Source: Cellulophaga tyrosinoxydans (lineage in GTDB: Bacteria; Bacteroidota; Bacteroidia; Flavobacteriales; Flavobacteriaceae). Taken from it: a stretch of 64,000 nucleotides of DNA. The notes under the pieces are model-generated. The model was not told the DNA's origin. It searched no databases and saw only the letters and a program-made list of their open reading frames with translations. The stretch spans positions 1 to 64,000 of the forward strand of contig NZ_FWXO01000002.1 of NCBI RefSeq assembly GCF_900176415.1, in the 5' to 3' direction. The translations under genes were made by a program, and so were the position numbers. Shown here piece after piece: positions 8,080-17,702 of this stretch (position 1 is its first letter; each line of letters starts with the position of its first letter).

Positions 8080-8808
8080 TTATAGTTTACTTAATAATTT
8101 ATCTGCTTTGGAATATTCTGGTGCATTTGATGGTATTTTTTCTAAAGCAGCCTTTGCATGATTATACTGTTTCTGCTTTAAATAGGCTAGCGCAATATAC
8201 CATTGGGCTTCATATTTAAAAGCAGAACTACCCTCGGTTATGCTAATCAAATTTTCAAATGCCTTATCAAACGCATCAATCTCAATTAATGCTATTCCAT
8301 TATATAATTTCAATTCCTCGTTTGTAGGGTCTTGTTGTATAAGTTCCTCTAGATAAATAGTTGCATTTTTAAATGACTTTGTGTTATAAGCATGCTCCGC
8401 TTTTTTTGCCAATTCATCTGTATTGCCACGCTGAGTTAAGGCTATGCTATCAATCTGGGCATAGTCAACATATTCAGGTTGGCTAGAATTCATAAAATAG
8501 AATCCTATTGCTGAGATTAGTAAAATAGCAACAGCAGCATATTTGTATAGCGAGAAAGTTTTTTTACGCGTTACTTCTTTATTAAAGTAAGCATTGCTTT
8601 GTTTATTTAGGTTTGCTTTAAAGGCATTTAAATCTTCCTCTGCATTAAATTTTTGTTCTAATAAACGCGTAGTATTTTTATAAGCATTAAATGCTGTTTT
8701 AAACTCAGCATCTGAAGATAAACGTTGCTCAAAATTATTTTTTTCGGCATTGGTTAGCACTTCTGATAGATAAGCTTCAAATAATTCTACATCTTTTTCT
8801 AGCATCAC
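8080..8808 (-). CDS. Membrane TPR protein, probable anti-sigma factor
   Basis: A 242-residue single-span protein. The first about 80 residues are helical with the pattern ELFEAYLSEVLTNAEKNNFE typical of cytoplasmic anti-sigma domains; one span at 88-106 follows; the C-terminal half carries TPR-like helices (AEHAYNTKSFKNATIYLEEL, AQWYIALAYLKQKQYNHAKAAL) in the periplasm. It starts 4 nt after the ECF sigma gene, the usual sigma/anti-sigma pairing. The anti-sigma role is inferred from topology and position. Divergent from the lipoprotein-PKD-CHAT genes. Confidence 0.75.
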   Translation of the reverse strand: MMLEKDVELFEAYLSEVLTNAEKNNFEQRLSSDAEFKTAFNAYKNTTRLLEQKFNAEEDLNAFKANLNKQSNAYFNKEVTRKKTFSLYKYAAVAILLISAIGFYFMNSSQPEYVDYAQIDSIALTQRGNTDELAKKAEHAYNTKSFKNATIYLEELIQQDPTNEELKLYNGIALIEIDAFDKAFENLISITEGSSAFKYEAQWYIALAYLKQKQYNHAKAALEKIPSNAPEYSKADKLLSKL

Positions 8809-8812
8809 CTTA

Positions 8813-9409
8813 CTATTTTAATTGTTTAAATTCTTTACTTGTTTGTATCATTTTTGTTAATTCACCTATGCAAAGCGATTTTTTCTTTCTGGCATAGGCA
8901 TAGCTTACACCTAGATTTTCTGCTACTTTTTCCATAGATGAAATTTTAAATGTCATTTTAAGCAGTTCTTTACAAGCATTTCCTAAACGTTCAAACATCA
9001 AATCAAATAAATGTTGCTGTTCTTCTTCTAATTCTGTTTCAAAGGCATGTTTAGAGGTACTTTCATCTGTAGATACAATCTCTTCTGAAATTGTTACCTC
9101 TTTAAGTGAAGATTTTTTTAATTCATTAAACCATTTACGCTTACATAATAAAAAGAAATAAGCATCAAACGGACAAGTTAGCTTTAGGTTTTTGAATTTA
9201 GCCTGATTATAAATCATTATTAAAACCTCTTGTATTATGTCTTGTGCATCCGATTCGTTACCACTATTCTGTTTAATAAAGTTTACAACCTTTGGTGCAT
9301 AGCGGTCGTAGATGCTTTTTATCACTAAGGGACTATTGTGTAATAGGCCATCTATTATCTTTTGATCCTCGTGAATTTTAGGTGTTGCCATTACAAATGA
9401 ATTTGTCAC
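8813..9409 (-). CDS. ECF-type sigma-70 factor
   Basis: A 198-residue sigma factor with region 2 (YDRYAPKVVNFIKQNSGNESDAQDII.. and ..DAYFFLLCKRKW) and a C-terminal region 4 helix-turn-helix (MEKVAENLGVSYAYARKKKSL). An alternative start at 9391 (MATPKIHEDQK) would remove six residues. Short-form ECF factors of this kind in Bacteroidota often neighbour TPR/CHAT proteins. The 238-bp gap to the divergent lipoprotein gene must hold the control region for both directions, but no exact TAnnTTTG box with a good -33 partner is seen, consistent with a non-housekeeping promoter. Confidence 0.9.
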   Translation of the reverse strand: MTNSFVMATPKIHEDQKIIDGLLHNSPLVIKSIYDRYAPKVVNFIKQNSGNESDAQDIIQEVLIMIYNQAKFKNLKLTCPFDAYFFLLCKRKWFNELKKSSLKEVTISEEIVSTDESTSKHAFETELEEEQQHLFDLMFERLGNACKELLKMTFKISSMEKVAENLGVSYAYARKKKSLCIGELTKMIQTSKEFKQLK

Positions 9410-9647
9410 TAATGTATAAACTTAAAAACTATTCTAAAAACTTACTGGTTTTAAACACAAAATGCTTGAATTACGACAGTGACAATACTATTACATTAAT
9501 TTAGTAGAGAATAAAAACTGCTCAAAGCCTTTTAAAAACAGGGAATTGAAAAATAATTATAAAATTAGGGTAACAAAACTTCTTATGAATTTATATAAGG
9601 TTGAATAAAAGAAATTCAAATTAGTTTAACCTATAAATATTTAAGAT

Positions 9648-10664
9648 ATGAAAAATTTAAAAGTAACATTAGGAGCCTTTATGATCGCGGCATCATTATT
9701 TACAAGTTGTGAAAAGAAAAGTAATGACACCAACGAGATTTTGATTCCAGCTACAAGTCAAGAATTTGCAGCATTAAAAATGCAAGCCTTAGAAAATCAA
9801 AAACAAAATTTTCAGTTTGATGCTGCAACAATGGGAAGCTTCACCACTGAAAATGGAGTTGAAATTTCAATTAACGGATTATGCTTAACTAAAAACGGAA
9901 ACCCAGTTACCGGAAATGTTGATGTAGTGGTTGTTGAATTATTTGAAAGAGGAAATATGTTAACCACCAATAAAAGTACCATGGGTAGAATGCCCAACGG
10001 AGACAAAGCTTTATTACTATCTGGAGGTGAATTTTTTATAGAGGCTACCCAGAATGGTGAGGCTTTAGAAATAAGCTGTGGAATACAAGCCATTATTCCA
10101 ACAAATTTAACTGGTGGTGATGATAATTTAATGACTATTTGGGAAGGTGTAGCGGATTGTAATGATGCCAATGGTGATGGTATTGATGATGATTGTGACG
10201 GTATTGTTTGGGAACAAGATGAAGTAGCTGCTGAGCGTAAAGTAGAAATTGGTGACGGACAAAATGGTGGTAACGTATATTATTCTTTCTTTAGTGATTT
10301 CGGATGGACAAATGTAGATCGTTTTTATATGGACCCAAGGCCAAAAACCACGATTTTAGTTGATGTTCCAGAAGGATATGATAATGAAAACAGTGCGGTG
10401 TATTTATCTTATGACGGAGAGGCAAATGCACTTGCTAATCTAGATACTTATAATGCAACTACTGAATTATTTAGTGAGCATTACGGTCAAATACCTGTAG
10501 GACTAGAATGTCATGTAATATTTGCAAGTGAAATAGACGGCGAATGGTTGTATGCAATTAAGGCAGCAACAATTACAGCAAATGGAATAATTGTATTTAC
10601 AGAAGCGGAACTTGCAACTGCAACTGAAGCTCAATTGATTACCTTGATTAATGCTTTACCATAA
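9648..10664 (+). CDS. Lipoprotein with a calcium-loop-like acidic motif
   Basis: A 338-residue lipoprotein: signal peptide with lipobox LFTSC, mature N-terminal Cys at 21. The middle of the protein carries the acidic repeat DCNDANGDGIDDDCDG (about 171-186), which resembles calcium-binding loops of thrombospondin type-3 repeats. The rest is beta-rich and unrecognised. It is the first rightward gene opposite the ECF sigma factor and is followed by a weak terminator and a PKD protein, so it is probably an exported component of the same envelope system. Function unknown. Confidence 0.75.
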   Translation: MKNLKVTLGAFMIAASLFTSCEKKSNDTNEILIPATSQEFAALKMQALENQKQNFQFDAATMGSFTTENGVEISINGLCLTKNGNPVTGNVDVVVVELFERGNMLTTNKSTMGRMPNGDKALLLSGGEFFIEATQNGEALEISCGIQAIIPTNLTGGDDNLMTIWEGVADCNDANGDGIDDDCDGIVWEQDEVAAERKVEIGDGQNGGNVYYSFFSDFGWTNVDRFYMDPRPKTTILVDVPEGYDNENSAVYLSYDGEANALANLDTYNATTELFSEHYGQIPVGLECHVIFASEIDGEWLYAIKAATITANGIIVFTEAELATATEAQLITLINALP

Positions 10665-10690
10665 ACTATAAATTGCAGTGAAGAAGGAAA

Positions 10691-10723
10691 AAAGGTAATT
10701 GGTGTTATACTGATTACCTTTTA
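10691..10723 (+). terminator. Likely intrinsic terminator after the lipoprotein gene
   Basis: AAAAGGTAAT (10691-10700) pairs with ATTACCTTTT (10714-10723) across a 13-nt loop; the U-run is part of the stem. If real, it separates the lipoprotein from the PKD-CHAT pair. Confidence 0.5.
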
Positions 10724-10851
10724 CCTATTCATATGGGTAGAAATAATATGTGCTATCCAATAATTGTGCATAACCTATTGATAAATACCAAAGTTAGGTA
10801 TACCACGTTATTTAAAATAGAATTAATTTGAGAAACTAAAACCAGTTTACC

Positions 10852-12801
10852 TTGAGACCTTATCTTCCTATTATTTTCTTTTTACTTGTATGCACACTCG
10901 TTTCTGCTCAGCATAAACCTGTTACGGATAGCATTGTACGCTATGCGAATATTGGCTATGATAAGAATGGGAATGAAGTATCATTTATATCAGACACACC
11001 ACCATTACAACAAATTGCAGGTGCCCCAAAGGCATATTACAGTTATTTTTGGGAATTTGGTGATGGTAGGTATAGTTTAGAAAAAGATCCAAAGCATGTT
11101 TACGCTAAAAAGGGAGAATACGAAGTAAAGTTATGGGCTACAAATAACTATGATACCGGTAAGCCTCCAGCATCAAGACCTAAAAAAGTAGCAGTTAACA
11201 GTATTGATTTTAAGGTTGACGATTTAGCCTCTATGGTTGATGATTTTGCGCTAAAACGCAATAGAGAACCAATGATTGATGAAGAAATGGTGATGATTGT
11301 TAGCTATAAAAATCCGCATAACTATGTTACATCAGGAGAAATATATTTGTATTATAATGAACGAATTTATAAGGATAATAATTTTCTAGAACCAGAAATT
11401 CGCATGTATAACGGTGAATCTTTGATAAATAATGATGTCATTGCTTTACAGGAAACTGAAAACCCGACTGATGGTTTTTTAGCCTCTACCTTACAGAATG
11501 AATTGCGGATTACACAGCAAGTTCAAGATACTACAAAAAAAACCAACCTACCTTTAAGTATTGAAAAGGCTAAGGAAAAATACAAATCCAGTAAAGTAAT
11601 CTCCTTTAATCAAATGCAACCTGGTGAGGAACGGAATGTTTTTTTAAGCATGCGTACAGCGCCAGAAATGATAAAGGATACTAGTGCTATTATTGCTGTT
11701 CGGGGTATTTATGTATCTGATAAAAACTATACAGACCATTCAGTCAAAGAAATGGAAATGGAAATAGTTACCTCGCATGACCCCAATAAAATGTCATCAA
11801 ACGGAGTGTTTATAAATTACAGATTAGCTCGTTTTAAGAGATTAAAATATAAAATAAAATTTCAGAACAATGGTGAAGGTCCTGCTCGTACTATTCGCTT
11901 AGAAACAGATATTCCTGAAATGTTAGATATGTCGACCTTACAAGTTGAAGAAATGTATCCAGAGTGTCCTATTTGCCCTAAAGAACCAGTAATTTATAGT
12001 TGTTTAGATACTACACTGCAAAAAAACAAGGCCATATTCACTTTTAAAAATATCTATTTACCCGGTAGCGAACAGAAGAATGTTATGGAATATGATTCCA
12101 CCAAAGGGTTTGTAAAATACAGCATTAAATTTGCCAAAGATTTTCATAAAAAAAAGACCAAAAGTAGAACAGCAATAATTTTTGATAAAAACGAACCTAT
12201 AATTACCAATTATGCTACTACTCGCTTTTTACCAGGAATATCTATAGGCATTAAAGCAGGTTATAATTATTATCCAGATATTGAGGAAGCCAAGAGTTAT
12301 TTTGTGAGTGCAGTGGTATCGCCATATAAACCCTACCGATTTTATTTGCAAGGAGAATGGTCTAATAGTCTTAATAATTTTACCACAAATACTGTTTTAG
12401 ACCAAATAATTGACAATAGTCGTGGTGTAAAATCATTGCAGCGAACTATAACAAGTAACGAACAAAAAAGCGTAAATTGGGAAGTGCCAATTTTATTGCG
12501 CTATAACCTTAATAATTATGTAGGCTTGGGAGTTGGTTTACAGGGTAATTTTAACCTGACCGAAAAAAACAATTCAACAATTACCGTTGAAGATTATGAA
12601 AACGAAACGGATCAGTTTTTAATAAATTCAACTAGTACAGAAACAAGTACCTCAGATTCCTTTACGAATTTAAAAACGGGACTAGTTTTAGACGGTACAC
12701 TTGGTTTTGCACGTTTAGGCCCCAGTATTGGGGCGCGTTACGTAATCAACACAAAAGCCAATTATAATTACTGGCAATTGTATGCTATATTCAGATTTTA
12801 A
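10852..12801 (+). CDS. PKD-domain protein with C-terminal outer-membrane barrel
   Basis: A 649-residue secreted protein starting at TTG: signal peptide to about residue 19 (LVSAQ). A PKD domain follows (YYSYFWEFGDGRYS.. to ..GEYEVKLWATNNYD), then a long beta-rich region with CPICP cysteines, and from about residue 460 alternating strands ending YWQLYAIFRF, a terminal Phe as in outer-membrane beta barrels. The stop is followed immediately by the TTG start of the CHAT gene, so they are coupled. PKD domains mediate extracellular binding; the role here is likely structural or sensory at the outer membrane, which is inference. Confidence 0.75.
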   Translation: MRPYLPIIFFLLVCTLVSAQHKPVTDSIVRYANIGYDKNGNEVSFISDTPPLQQIAGAPKAYYSYFWEFGDGRYSLEKDPKHVYAKKGEYEVKLWATNNYDTGKPPASRPKKVAVNSIDFKVDDLASMVDDFALKRNREPMIDEEMVMIVSYKNPHNYVTSGEIYLYYNERIYKDNNFLEPEIRMYNGESLINNDVIALQETENPTDGFLASTLQNELRITQQVQDTTKKTNLPLSIEKAKEKYKSSKVISFNQMQPGEERNVFLSMRTAPEMIKDTSAIIAVRGIYVSDKNYTDHSVKEMEMEIVTSHDPNKMSSNGVFINYRLARFKRLKYKIKFQNNGEGPARTIRLETDIPEMLDMSTLQVEEMYPECPICPKEPVIYSCLDTTLQKNKAIFTFKNIYLPGSEQKNVMEYDSTKGFVKYSIKFAKDFHKKKTKSRTAIIFDKNEPIITNYATTRFLPGISIGIKAGYNYYPDIEEAKSYFVSAVVSPYKPYRFYLQGEWSNSLNNFTTNTVLDQIIDNSRGVKSLQRTITSNEQKSVNWEVPILLRYNLNNYVGLGVGLQGNFNLTEKNNSTITVEDYENETDQFLINSTSTETSTSDSFTNLKTGLVLDGTLGFARLGPSIGARYVINTKANYNYWQLYAIFRF

Positions 12802-15363
12802 TTGAAAAAAATACTACAAATAGTCATCATTTTTACCCTGATTTGTACTCCAAAGCCTTTTTTTGGTCAGCAATCAAGTGAGCAGTTATATGACAAATTA
12901 GATAGGTTTGTTGCGAATCCTTCACTGGAACTATTAAAAAAGTTTGAGCAAACCACTACCCTATTTGAAAAGAACAGTAATGATACGGATAGCTATTTAG
13001 CTGTGGTCATAGCAAAAACTAATATTGCCTATTACTATCAACAATTTGGAGATTTAAATCAGAGTATAATCTATTATGAAAATGCTTGGAGTCTTTTTGA
13101 AAAGCATCATTTAACCTCCTATGATATTTTTGAAAATTGTCTGCTCCCATTATCTAAAATTTATACCCAACAAGGGGATTTTTTAAAGGCTGAAGAACTT
13201 CTTAAAAGGTGTTATTTTCATGCAGAAAGTACAGACAATATCCCATTGTTGTGTCAAATTACCTTATCTGTTTCGGCACTCTATAACACTCTTGGTAATT
13301 ACAATGCTTCAATTACATTTATACATAAAGCCCTACTTTTAAAAGGCATTTCTACTGATGTGAAGCACCAGCTAGAAAATAATTTAGCAGCGAGTTACAT
13401 TGGAAATAAAAATTATACTAAAGCAAAGGAGCTCCTTTTGCATAGTATTAAGTATCAAAAAAGTGCAAACAGTTATAAAAGCCTTGCGTTTATTGCGCTA
13501 AAAGAAAACAACATAGATTTAGCAAGTAGTTATTTTAATCAGGCAGAAATTGCATTGCAAAATCAGAATTATTTTTCAGGACGAGATTTTATACTTCTAG
13601 CTATTGAAAAATCGGAGTTATTTCTGGCTGTAGGTAAAAATAATGAAGCGCAAAAAGAATTACAGCATGCTCTAAAAATGATACTTCCAGAACACAGTGG
13701 ATTATCATTACCCAAAAAAAATACGCTTATTGCTGATCGTAATTTGGTACGCATTTTCGACATTTATGCTGAAACATTGCAAACCACAGAAGAAAAATTA
13801 GCGGTGTACGACTTAAGTTTTTATGTAGAAAACTTACTAGTTTCCAGTTATGTGTCTCAAGAGACAAAAATTATTCATCAAACTTCACATAAAAAAAGGA
13901 CAGAGAAGTGTGTTGATTTGCTTTGGAAGGCACATCTGCAAAACAAGAACTCCGAATATATTCAAAGAGCATTTCATTACGCAGAAAGTAGCAAAGCATC
14001 GGTTTTATATGAAAAAATTTATGAAAATAAAAATGAATCTCAAGACTTAAAATCGGAGCAACAAAAGCGATTACTCGCGCAAAGAGAAAAACTAACGGAT
14101 GACTTATTACGCATACAATTTAAGCAACTAGGAAACCACAAGGCTGATGAAATCGTTGCTGAAATTCAAACAATTGATAGAGAAATAACAAGTTTAAAGG
14201 CAAGTGATTCCAAAAAGATCAAAGAAAATGTCATCAATTTTAAACAGTTACAACATCGTATTGAAAAGGATAAGGCCACCTTGGTTTCTTACTTTATTGG
14301 AAAGGAATTTAGCTATCAATTTAGTATTGATAAGAATAACATTAAAATGTCACAACTTTCAACAACTAAAGATTTTGAATTAAAAATTAAAAACTTTATT
14401 TCTTATTTTGACGGTCCATCAAGTATAAATAATAATATTTCCAGTTTTACCACATCCGCCAAAAACACCTATAAATTACTTCAATTAAACAATCTACCGC
14501 ATACTCCAAACTTAGTTGTTATTCCAGATGGTTTGCTCAATTTTCTACCCTTCGAGTCATTGTTAACAGCAAAATCTACTAGTATTTCGTTCTCAGAAAT
14601 GCCATTCTTGGTAAAAGAAAAGTCAGTTGCTTATACGTACAATGTATTTGATTATTTAAATGAATCTGTAGCTAAAAAAGACCAATCTATTTTAGGCGTT
14701 TTTCCTGTTTTTGAAAATTCACCACAGGCACTAAAATATTCTATTGATGAAGCTGAAGCTATTAAAGATCAATTCATAATAGTATCCTTATTCAAATCAA
14801 ATGCGACAAAGAAAAATTTTATAGATAAAGCTAAAACAGCCTCTATTTTGCATTTATCCACCCATGCTGGGAGTGGAGATTATATTGTACCTGCAAATAT
14901 TCAGTTTATTGATGACGTACTTTATTTGCCAGAATTGTATAGTTTAGATATGACCGGGAAAACAGTTGTATTAAGTGCGTGCGAAACAGGAATAGGTAAA
15001 TTATTAAGTGGTGAAGGAGCTATAAGTATTGCTAGAGGTTTTTCGTATGCGGGAGCAGATAAGGTTTTATTTACACTTTGGGAGGTGAATGACAAGAGTA
15101 CTTCTGAAGTTATGGCTGCATTTTATAAAGCATTAAAAAATAGCAATTCAGTATTTAAGGCCAATCATGAATCCAAGCTCGATTATTTATTTAATCCAGA
15201 CATTAGTAACCACAAAAAATCTCCTTATTATTGGAATAGTTTCACCTACTACGGTGCTATAGATGAAAAGCAAAACTCTTTTACGTATTGGTGGGTACTT
15301 TTTGGAGTACTAATAGTTTTGAGCTTGGTAATCGTGTACAAACTTTTCAAGAAGCATTGTTGA
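12802..15363 (+). CDS. Membrane-anchored TPR-CHAT protease
   Basis: An 853-residue protein with a signal peptide (1-22), TPR repeats over about 60-300, a coiled-coil-like linker (420-480), and a C-terminal CHAT caspase-fold domain (about 560-825). The catalytic pair is intact: His688 in HLSTHAGSG and Cys727 in LSACETG. A single span at about 830-846 anchors it with a short basic cytoplasmic tail, so protease and TPRs face the periplasm. Start is TTG right after the PKD gene stop. CHAT proteins such as separase-like and gasdermin-activating proteases cut specific partners; the target here is unknown, with the neighbouring anti-sigma protein a natural candidate. Confidence 0.88.
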   Translation: MKKILQIVIIFTLICTPKPFFGQQSSEQLYDKLDRFVANPSLELLKKFEQTTTLFEKNSNDTDSYLAVVIAKTNIAYYYQQFGDLNQSIIYYENAWSLFEKHHLTSYDIFENCLLPLSKIYTQQGDFLKAEELLKRCYFHAESTDNIPLLCQITLSVSALYNTLGNYNASITFIHKALLLKGISTDVKHQLENNLAASYIGNKNYTKAKELLLHSIKYQKSANSYKSLAFIALKENNIDLASSYFNQAEIALQNQNYFSGRDFILLAIEKSELFLAVGKNNEAQKELQHALKMILPEHSGLSLPKKNTLIADRNLVRIFDIYAETLQTTEEKLAVYDLSFYVENLLVSSYVSQETKIIHQTSHKKRTEKCVDLLWKAHLQNKNSEYIQRAFHYAESSKASVLYEKIYENKNESQDLKSEQQKRLLAQREKLTDDLLRIQFKQLGNHKADEIVAEIQTIDREITSLKASDSKKIKENVINFKQLQHRIEKDKATLVSYFIGKEFSYQFSIDKNNIKMSQLSTTKDFELKIKNFISYFDGPSSINNNISSFTTSAKNTYKLLQLNNLPHTPNLVVIPDGLLNFLPFESLLTAKSTSISFSEMPFLVKEKSVAYTYNVFDYLNESVAKKDQSILGVFPVFENSPQALKYSIDEAEAIKDQFIIVSLFKSNATKKNFIDKAKTASILHLSTHAGSGDYIVPANIQFIDDVLYLPELYSLDMTGKTVVLSACETGIGKLLSGEGAISIARGFSYAGADKVLFTLWEVNDKSTSEVMAAFYKALKNSNSVFKANHESKLDYLFNPDISNHKKSPYYWNSFTYYGAIDEKQNSFTYWWVLFGVLIVLSLVIVYKLFKKHC

Positions 15364-15491
15364 TTAAAATAAAAATTGAAAGCTTTAATCAATTTTGACT
15401 AATTCAACGCTATCAGGCTTTTATAATTTTATTTACCACAAATCTATTTTGTTTTGTTGTGGTTCTTTTGGCGAACGTGTATTTTAGTCGA

Positions 15492-17597
15492 ATGAATGCT
15501 AATTATCTACAAACTCCAATTGTATACCTAAAAGGTGTAGGTCCAAATAGGGCCGAAACTTTGCAGATGGAGTTGGGTATTCGCACTTATCAAGATCTTA
15601 TTAATTTGTTTCCTAACAGGTATTTAGATAAAACGCAGTATTACAAAATAAACCAACTACAGCGTAATTCTTCCGAGGTACAGATCATAGGAAAAATCAT
15701 TAATATTAAAACGGTAGAGCAAAAAAACGGAAAGCGTTTAGTAGCAACATTTATTGACGATACCGGACAAATGGAATTGGTTTGGTTTCGCGGTCAAAAA
15801 TGGATTCGGGAGAATCTAAAACTAAACACGCCCTATGTACTTTTTGGTAAAACTAATTTCTACGGTGGGAATTTTTCGATGCCCCATCCTGAAATGGAAT
15901 TACTCGTTGAACACGAGCAAGGGTTGAAAATATTCATGCAACCTATTTATCCTTCTACTGAAAAGTTGAGTAATAAAGGCATTACTAATAAGGTGATTAG
16001 TAAATTAATTCAGCAAATTTTTATAGATATCAAAGGCAAGTTTACTGAAGCCTTATCTCCAAAAATAATAAACGAGCTTCATTTAATTTCAAAGAGTGAA
16101 GCCATGTTTAATATTCATTTCCCTAAAAATCAAGAACTATTAGCTAAAGCGCAGTTTAGGTTAAAGTTTGAAGAGTTGTTCTATGTACAAATGCAATTAA
16201 TTGCAAAAAACATGCTACATAAGCAGCGAATTAAGGGTTTTCCTTTTGATAAAGTAGGCACCATATTTAATAAATTTTATAGTGAGAGTCTTCCTTTTGA
16301 ACTTACAAATGCGCAGAAAAGAGTTTTGAAAGAAATTAGGGCAGATTTAGGAAGCAATGCGCAAATGAACAGACTCTTACAAGGAGACGTTGGTTCCGGA
16401 AAAACTATTGTTGCCCTAATGGCGATGTTGTTAGCAATTGATAATGGATTTCAAGCATGTTTAATGGCTCCTACAGAAATATTGGCCAATCAGCATTATA
16501 TAGGTATTCAAGAATTATTAGGTGATATAGGTATTAACGTAGCTTTATTAACGGGATCTGTAAAAAAATCTGCGCGTAAAATAATTCACGAACAGTTAGA
16601 AAGCGGAGAACTTCATATTTTAATTGGCACACATGCTTTGCTCGAAGATAAGGTGCAATATAAAAATTTAGGACTCGCAATTGTAGATGAACAACATAGA
16701 TTTGGAGTTGCTCAGCGTTCTAAATTATGGCATAAAAATGACATTCCTCCGCATGTATTAGTCATGACGGCGACGCCAATTCCAAGAACTTTGGCAATGA
16801 GTTTATATGGTGATTTAGATATATCAGTAATTGATGAACTACCTCCTGGCAGAAAGCCAATAAAGACCGTACATAGGTATGATTCTAATCGTTTAAAAGT
16901 ATTTCAATTTATTCGCGAAGAGATAAAAAAAGGCAGGCAGATTTATGTGGTTTATCCCCTAATTCAGGAATCAGAAGCTTTGGATTATAAGGATTTAATG
17001 GACGGCTATGAAAGTATTGCCCGTGACTTTCCCCTACCCGATTATCAAATATCTATTGTTCATGGGCAAATGAAACCAGAGGATAAGGATTATGAAATGC
17101 AACGTTTTGTAAAAGGCGAAACAAATATTATGGTAGCTACTACAGTAATTGAAGTTGGTGTTAATGTCCCCAATGCATCGGTAATGATTATAGAAAGTGC
17201 AGAGCGCTTTGGACTTTCGCAACTGCATCAACTTCGTGGTCGTGTTGGGCGTGGCGCAGATCAGAGTTTTTGTATTTTAATGACAGGTCATAAGCTTTCT
17301 TCAGAAGCTAAAACAAGACTACAAACCATGGTACAAACCAATGATGGTTTTGAAATTGCAGAAGTAGATTTAAAACTTCGTGGTCCAGGAGATTTAATGG
17401 GAACACAGCAAAGTGGAATGTTGAATTTAAAAATTGCAGATATTGTTAGAGATAATGATATTTTAAAGACAGCTCGTTACTATGCCATTCAATTATTAAA
17501 AGACGATCCTACCTTACAAAAAGAAGAAAATAGCGCTATTAATTATACCTATTCGCAACTCATAAAACATAAAAATATTTGGAAATATATTAGTTGA
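15492..17597 (+). CDS. recG: ATP-dependent DNA helicase RecG
   Basis: A 701-residue RecG: N-terminal wedge/OB domain (YLKGVGPNRAETL.. , then ..IGKIINIKTVEQKNGKRLVATFIDDTG), Walker A GDVGSGKT, DEQH box IVDEQHRFG, motif TATPIPRTLAMS and the C-terminal helicase motif with QLRGRVGRG and the TRG-like LKLRGPGDLMGTQQSG. It rewinds stalled replication forks and branched intermediates. The GTG at 15459 would add 11 unsupported residues, so the ATG at 15492 is chosen. A free-standing gene between the CHAT locus and the leu operon. Confidence 0.97.
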   Translation: MNANYLQTPIVYLKGVGPNRAETLQMELGIRTYQDLINLFPNRYLDKTQYYKINQLQRNSSEVQIIGKIINIKTVEQKNGKRLVATFIDDTGQMELVWFRGQKWIRENLKLNTPYVLFGKTNFYGGNFSMPHPEMELLVEHEQGLKIFMQPIYPSTEKLSNKGITNKVISKLIQQIFIDIKGKFTEALSPKIINELHLISKSEAMFNIHFPKNQELLAKAQFRLKFEELFYVQMQLIAKNMLHKQRIKGFPFDKVGTIFNKFYSESLPFELTNAQKRVLKEIRADLGSNAQMNRLLQGDVGSGKTIVALMAMLLAIDNGFQACLMAPTEILANQHYIGIQELLGDIGINVALLTGSVKKSARKIIHEQLESGELHILIGTHALLEDKVQYKNLGLAIVDEQHRFGVAQRSKLWHKNDIPPHVLVMTATPIPRTLAMSLYGDLDISVIDELPPGRKPIKTVHRYDSNRLKVFQFIREEIKKGRQIYVVYPLIQESEALDYKDLMDGYESIARDFPLPDYQISIVHGQMKPEDKDYEMQRFVKGETNIMVATTVIEVGVNVPNASVMIIESAERFGLSQLHQLRGRVGRGADQSFCILMTGHKLSSEAKTRLQTMVQTNDGFEIAEVDLKLRGPGDLMGTQQSGMLNLKIADIVRDNDILKTARYYAIQLLKDDPTLQKEENSAINYTYSQLIKHKNIWKYIS

Positions 17598-17646
17598 ACA
17601 TCGTAATTCTGTTCACAACAATTATGTTAAAATAAGTCTACTTTAT

Positions 17647-17684
17647 TAAATTTGTGATTGCTTCATTTAGAAGCAGTATTTTTT
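17647..17684 (+). promoter_or_regulatory. leuC promoter box and terminator-like hairpin
   Basis: An exact TAnnTTTG box (TAAATTTG, 17647-17654) is followed at once by a 7-bp hairpin TTGCTTC-ATTTA-GAAGCAG (17658-17676) and a U-rich run TATTTTTT (17677-17684), all before the leuC ATG at 17703. No -33 TTG lies 19 nt upstream. The hairpin could be a weak attenuator, but no separate leader peptide is seen. Confidence 0.4.
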
Positions 17685-17702
17685 AAAGTTTTATCTGAAG
17701 AA

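Noticed and set aside
15459-15491. GTG extension of RecG
   Set aside because: The added 11 residues have no counterpart in RecG; MNANYLQTPI fits the family start.
17658-17702. 15-codon N-terminal extension of LeuC from a TTG, Leu/Val-rich, as a leader peptide
   Set aside because: It is in frame with leuC and has no stop, and it overlaps the hairpin; the family start is [11 protein letters not shown] at 17703.
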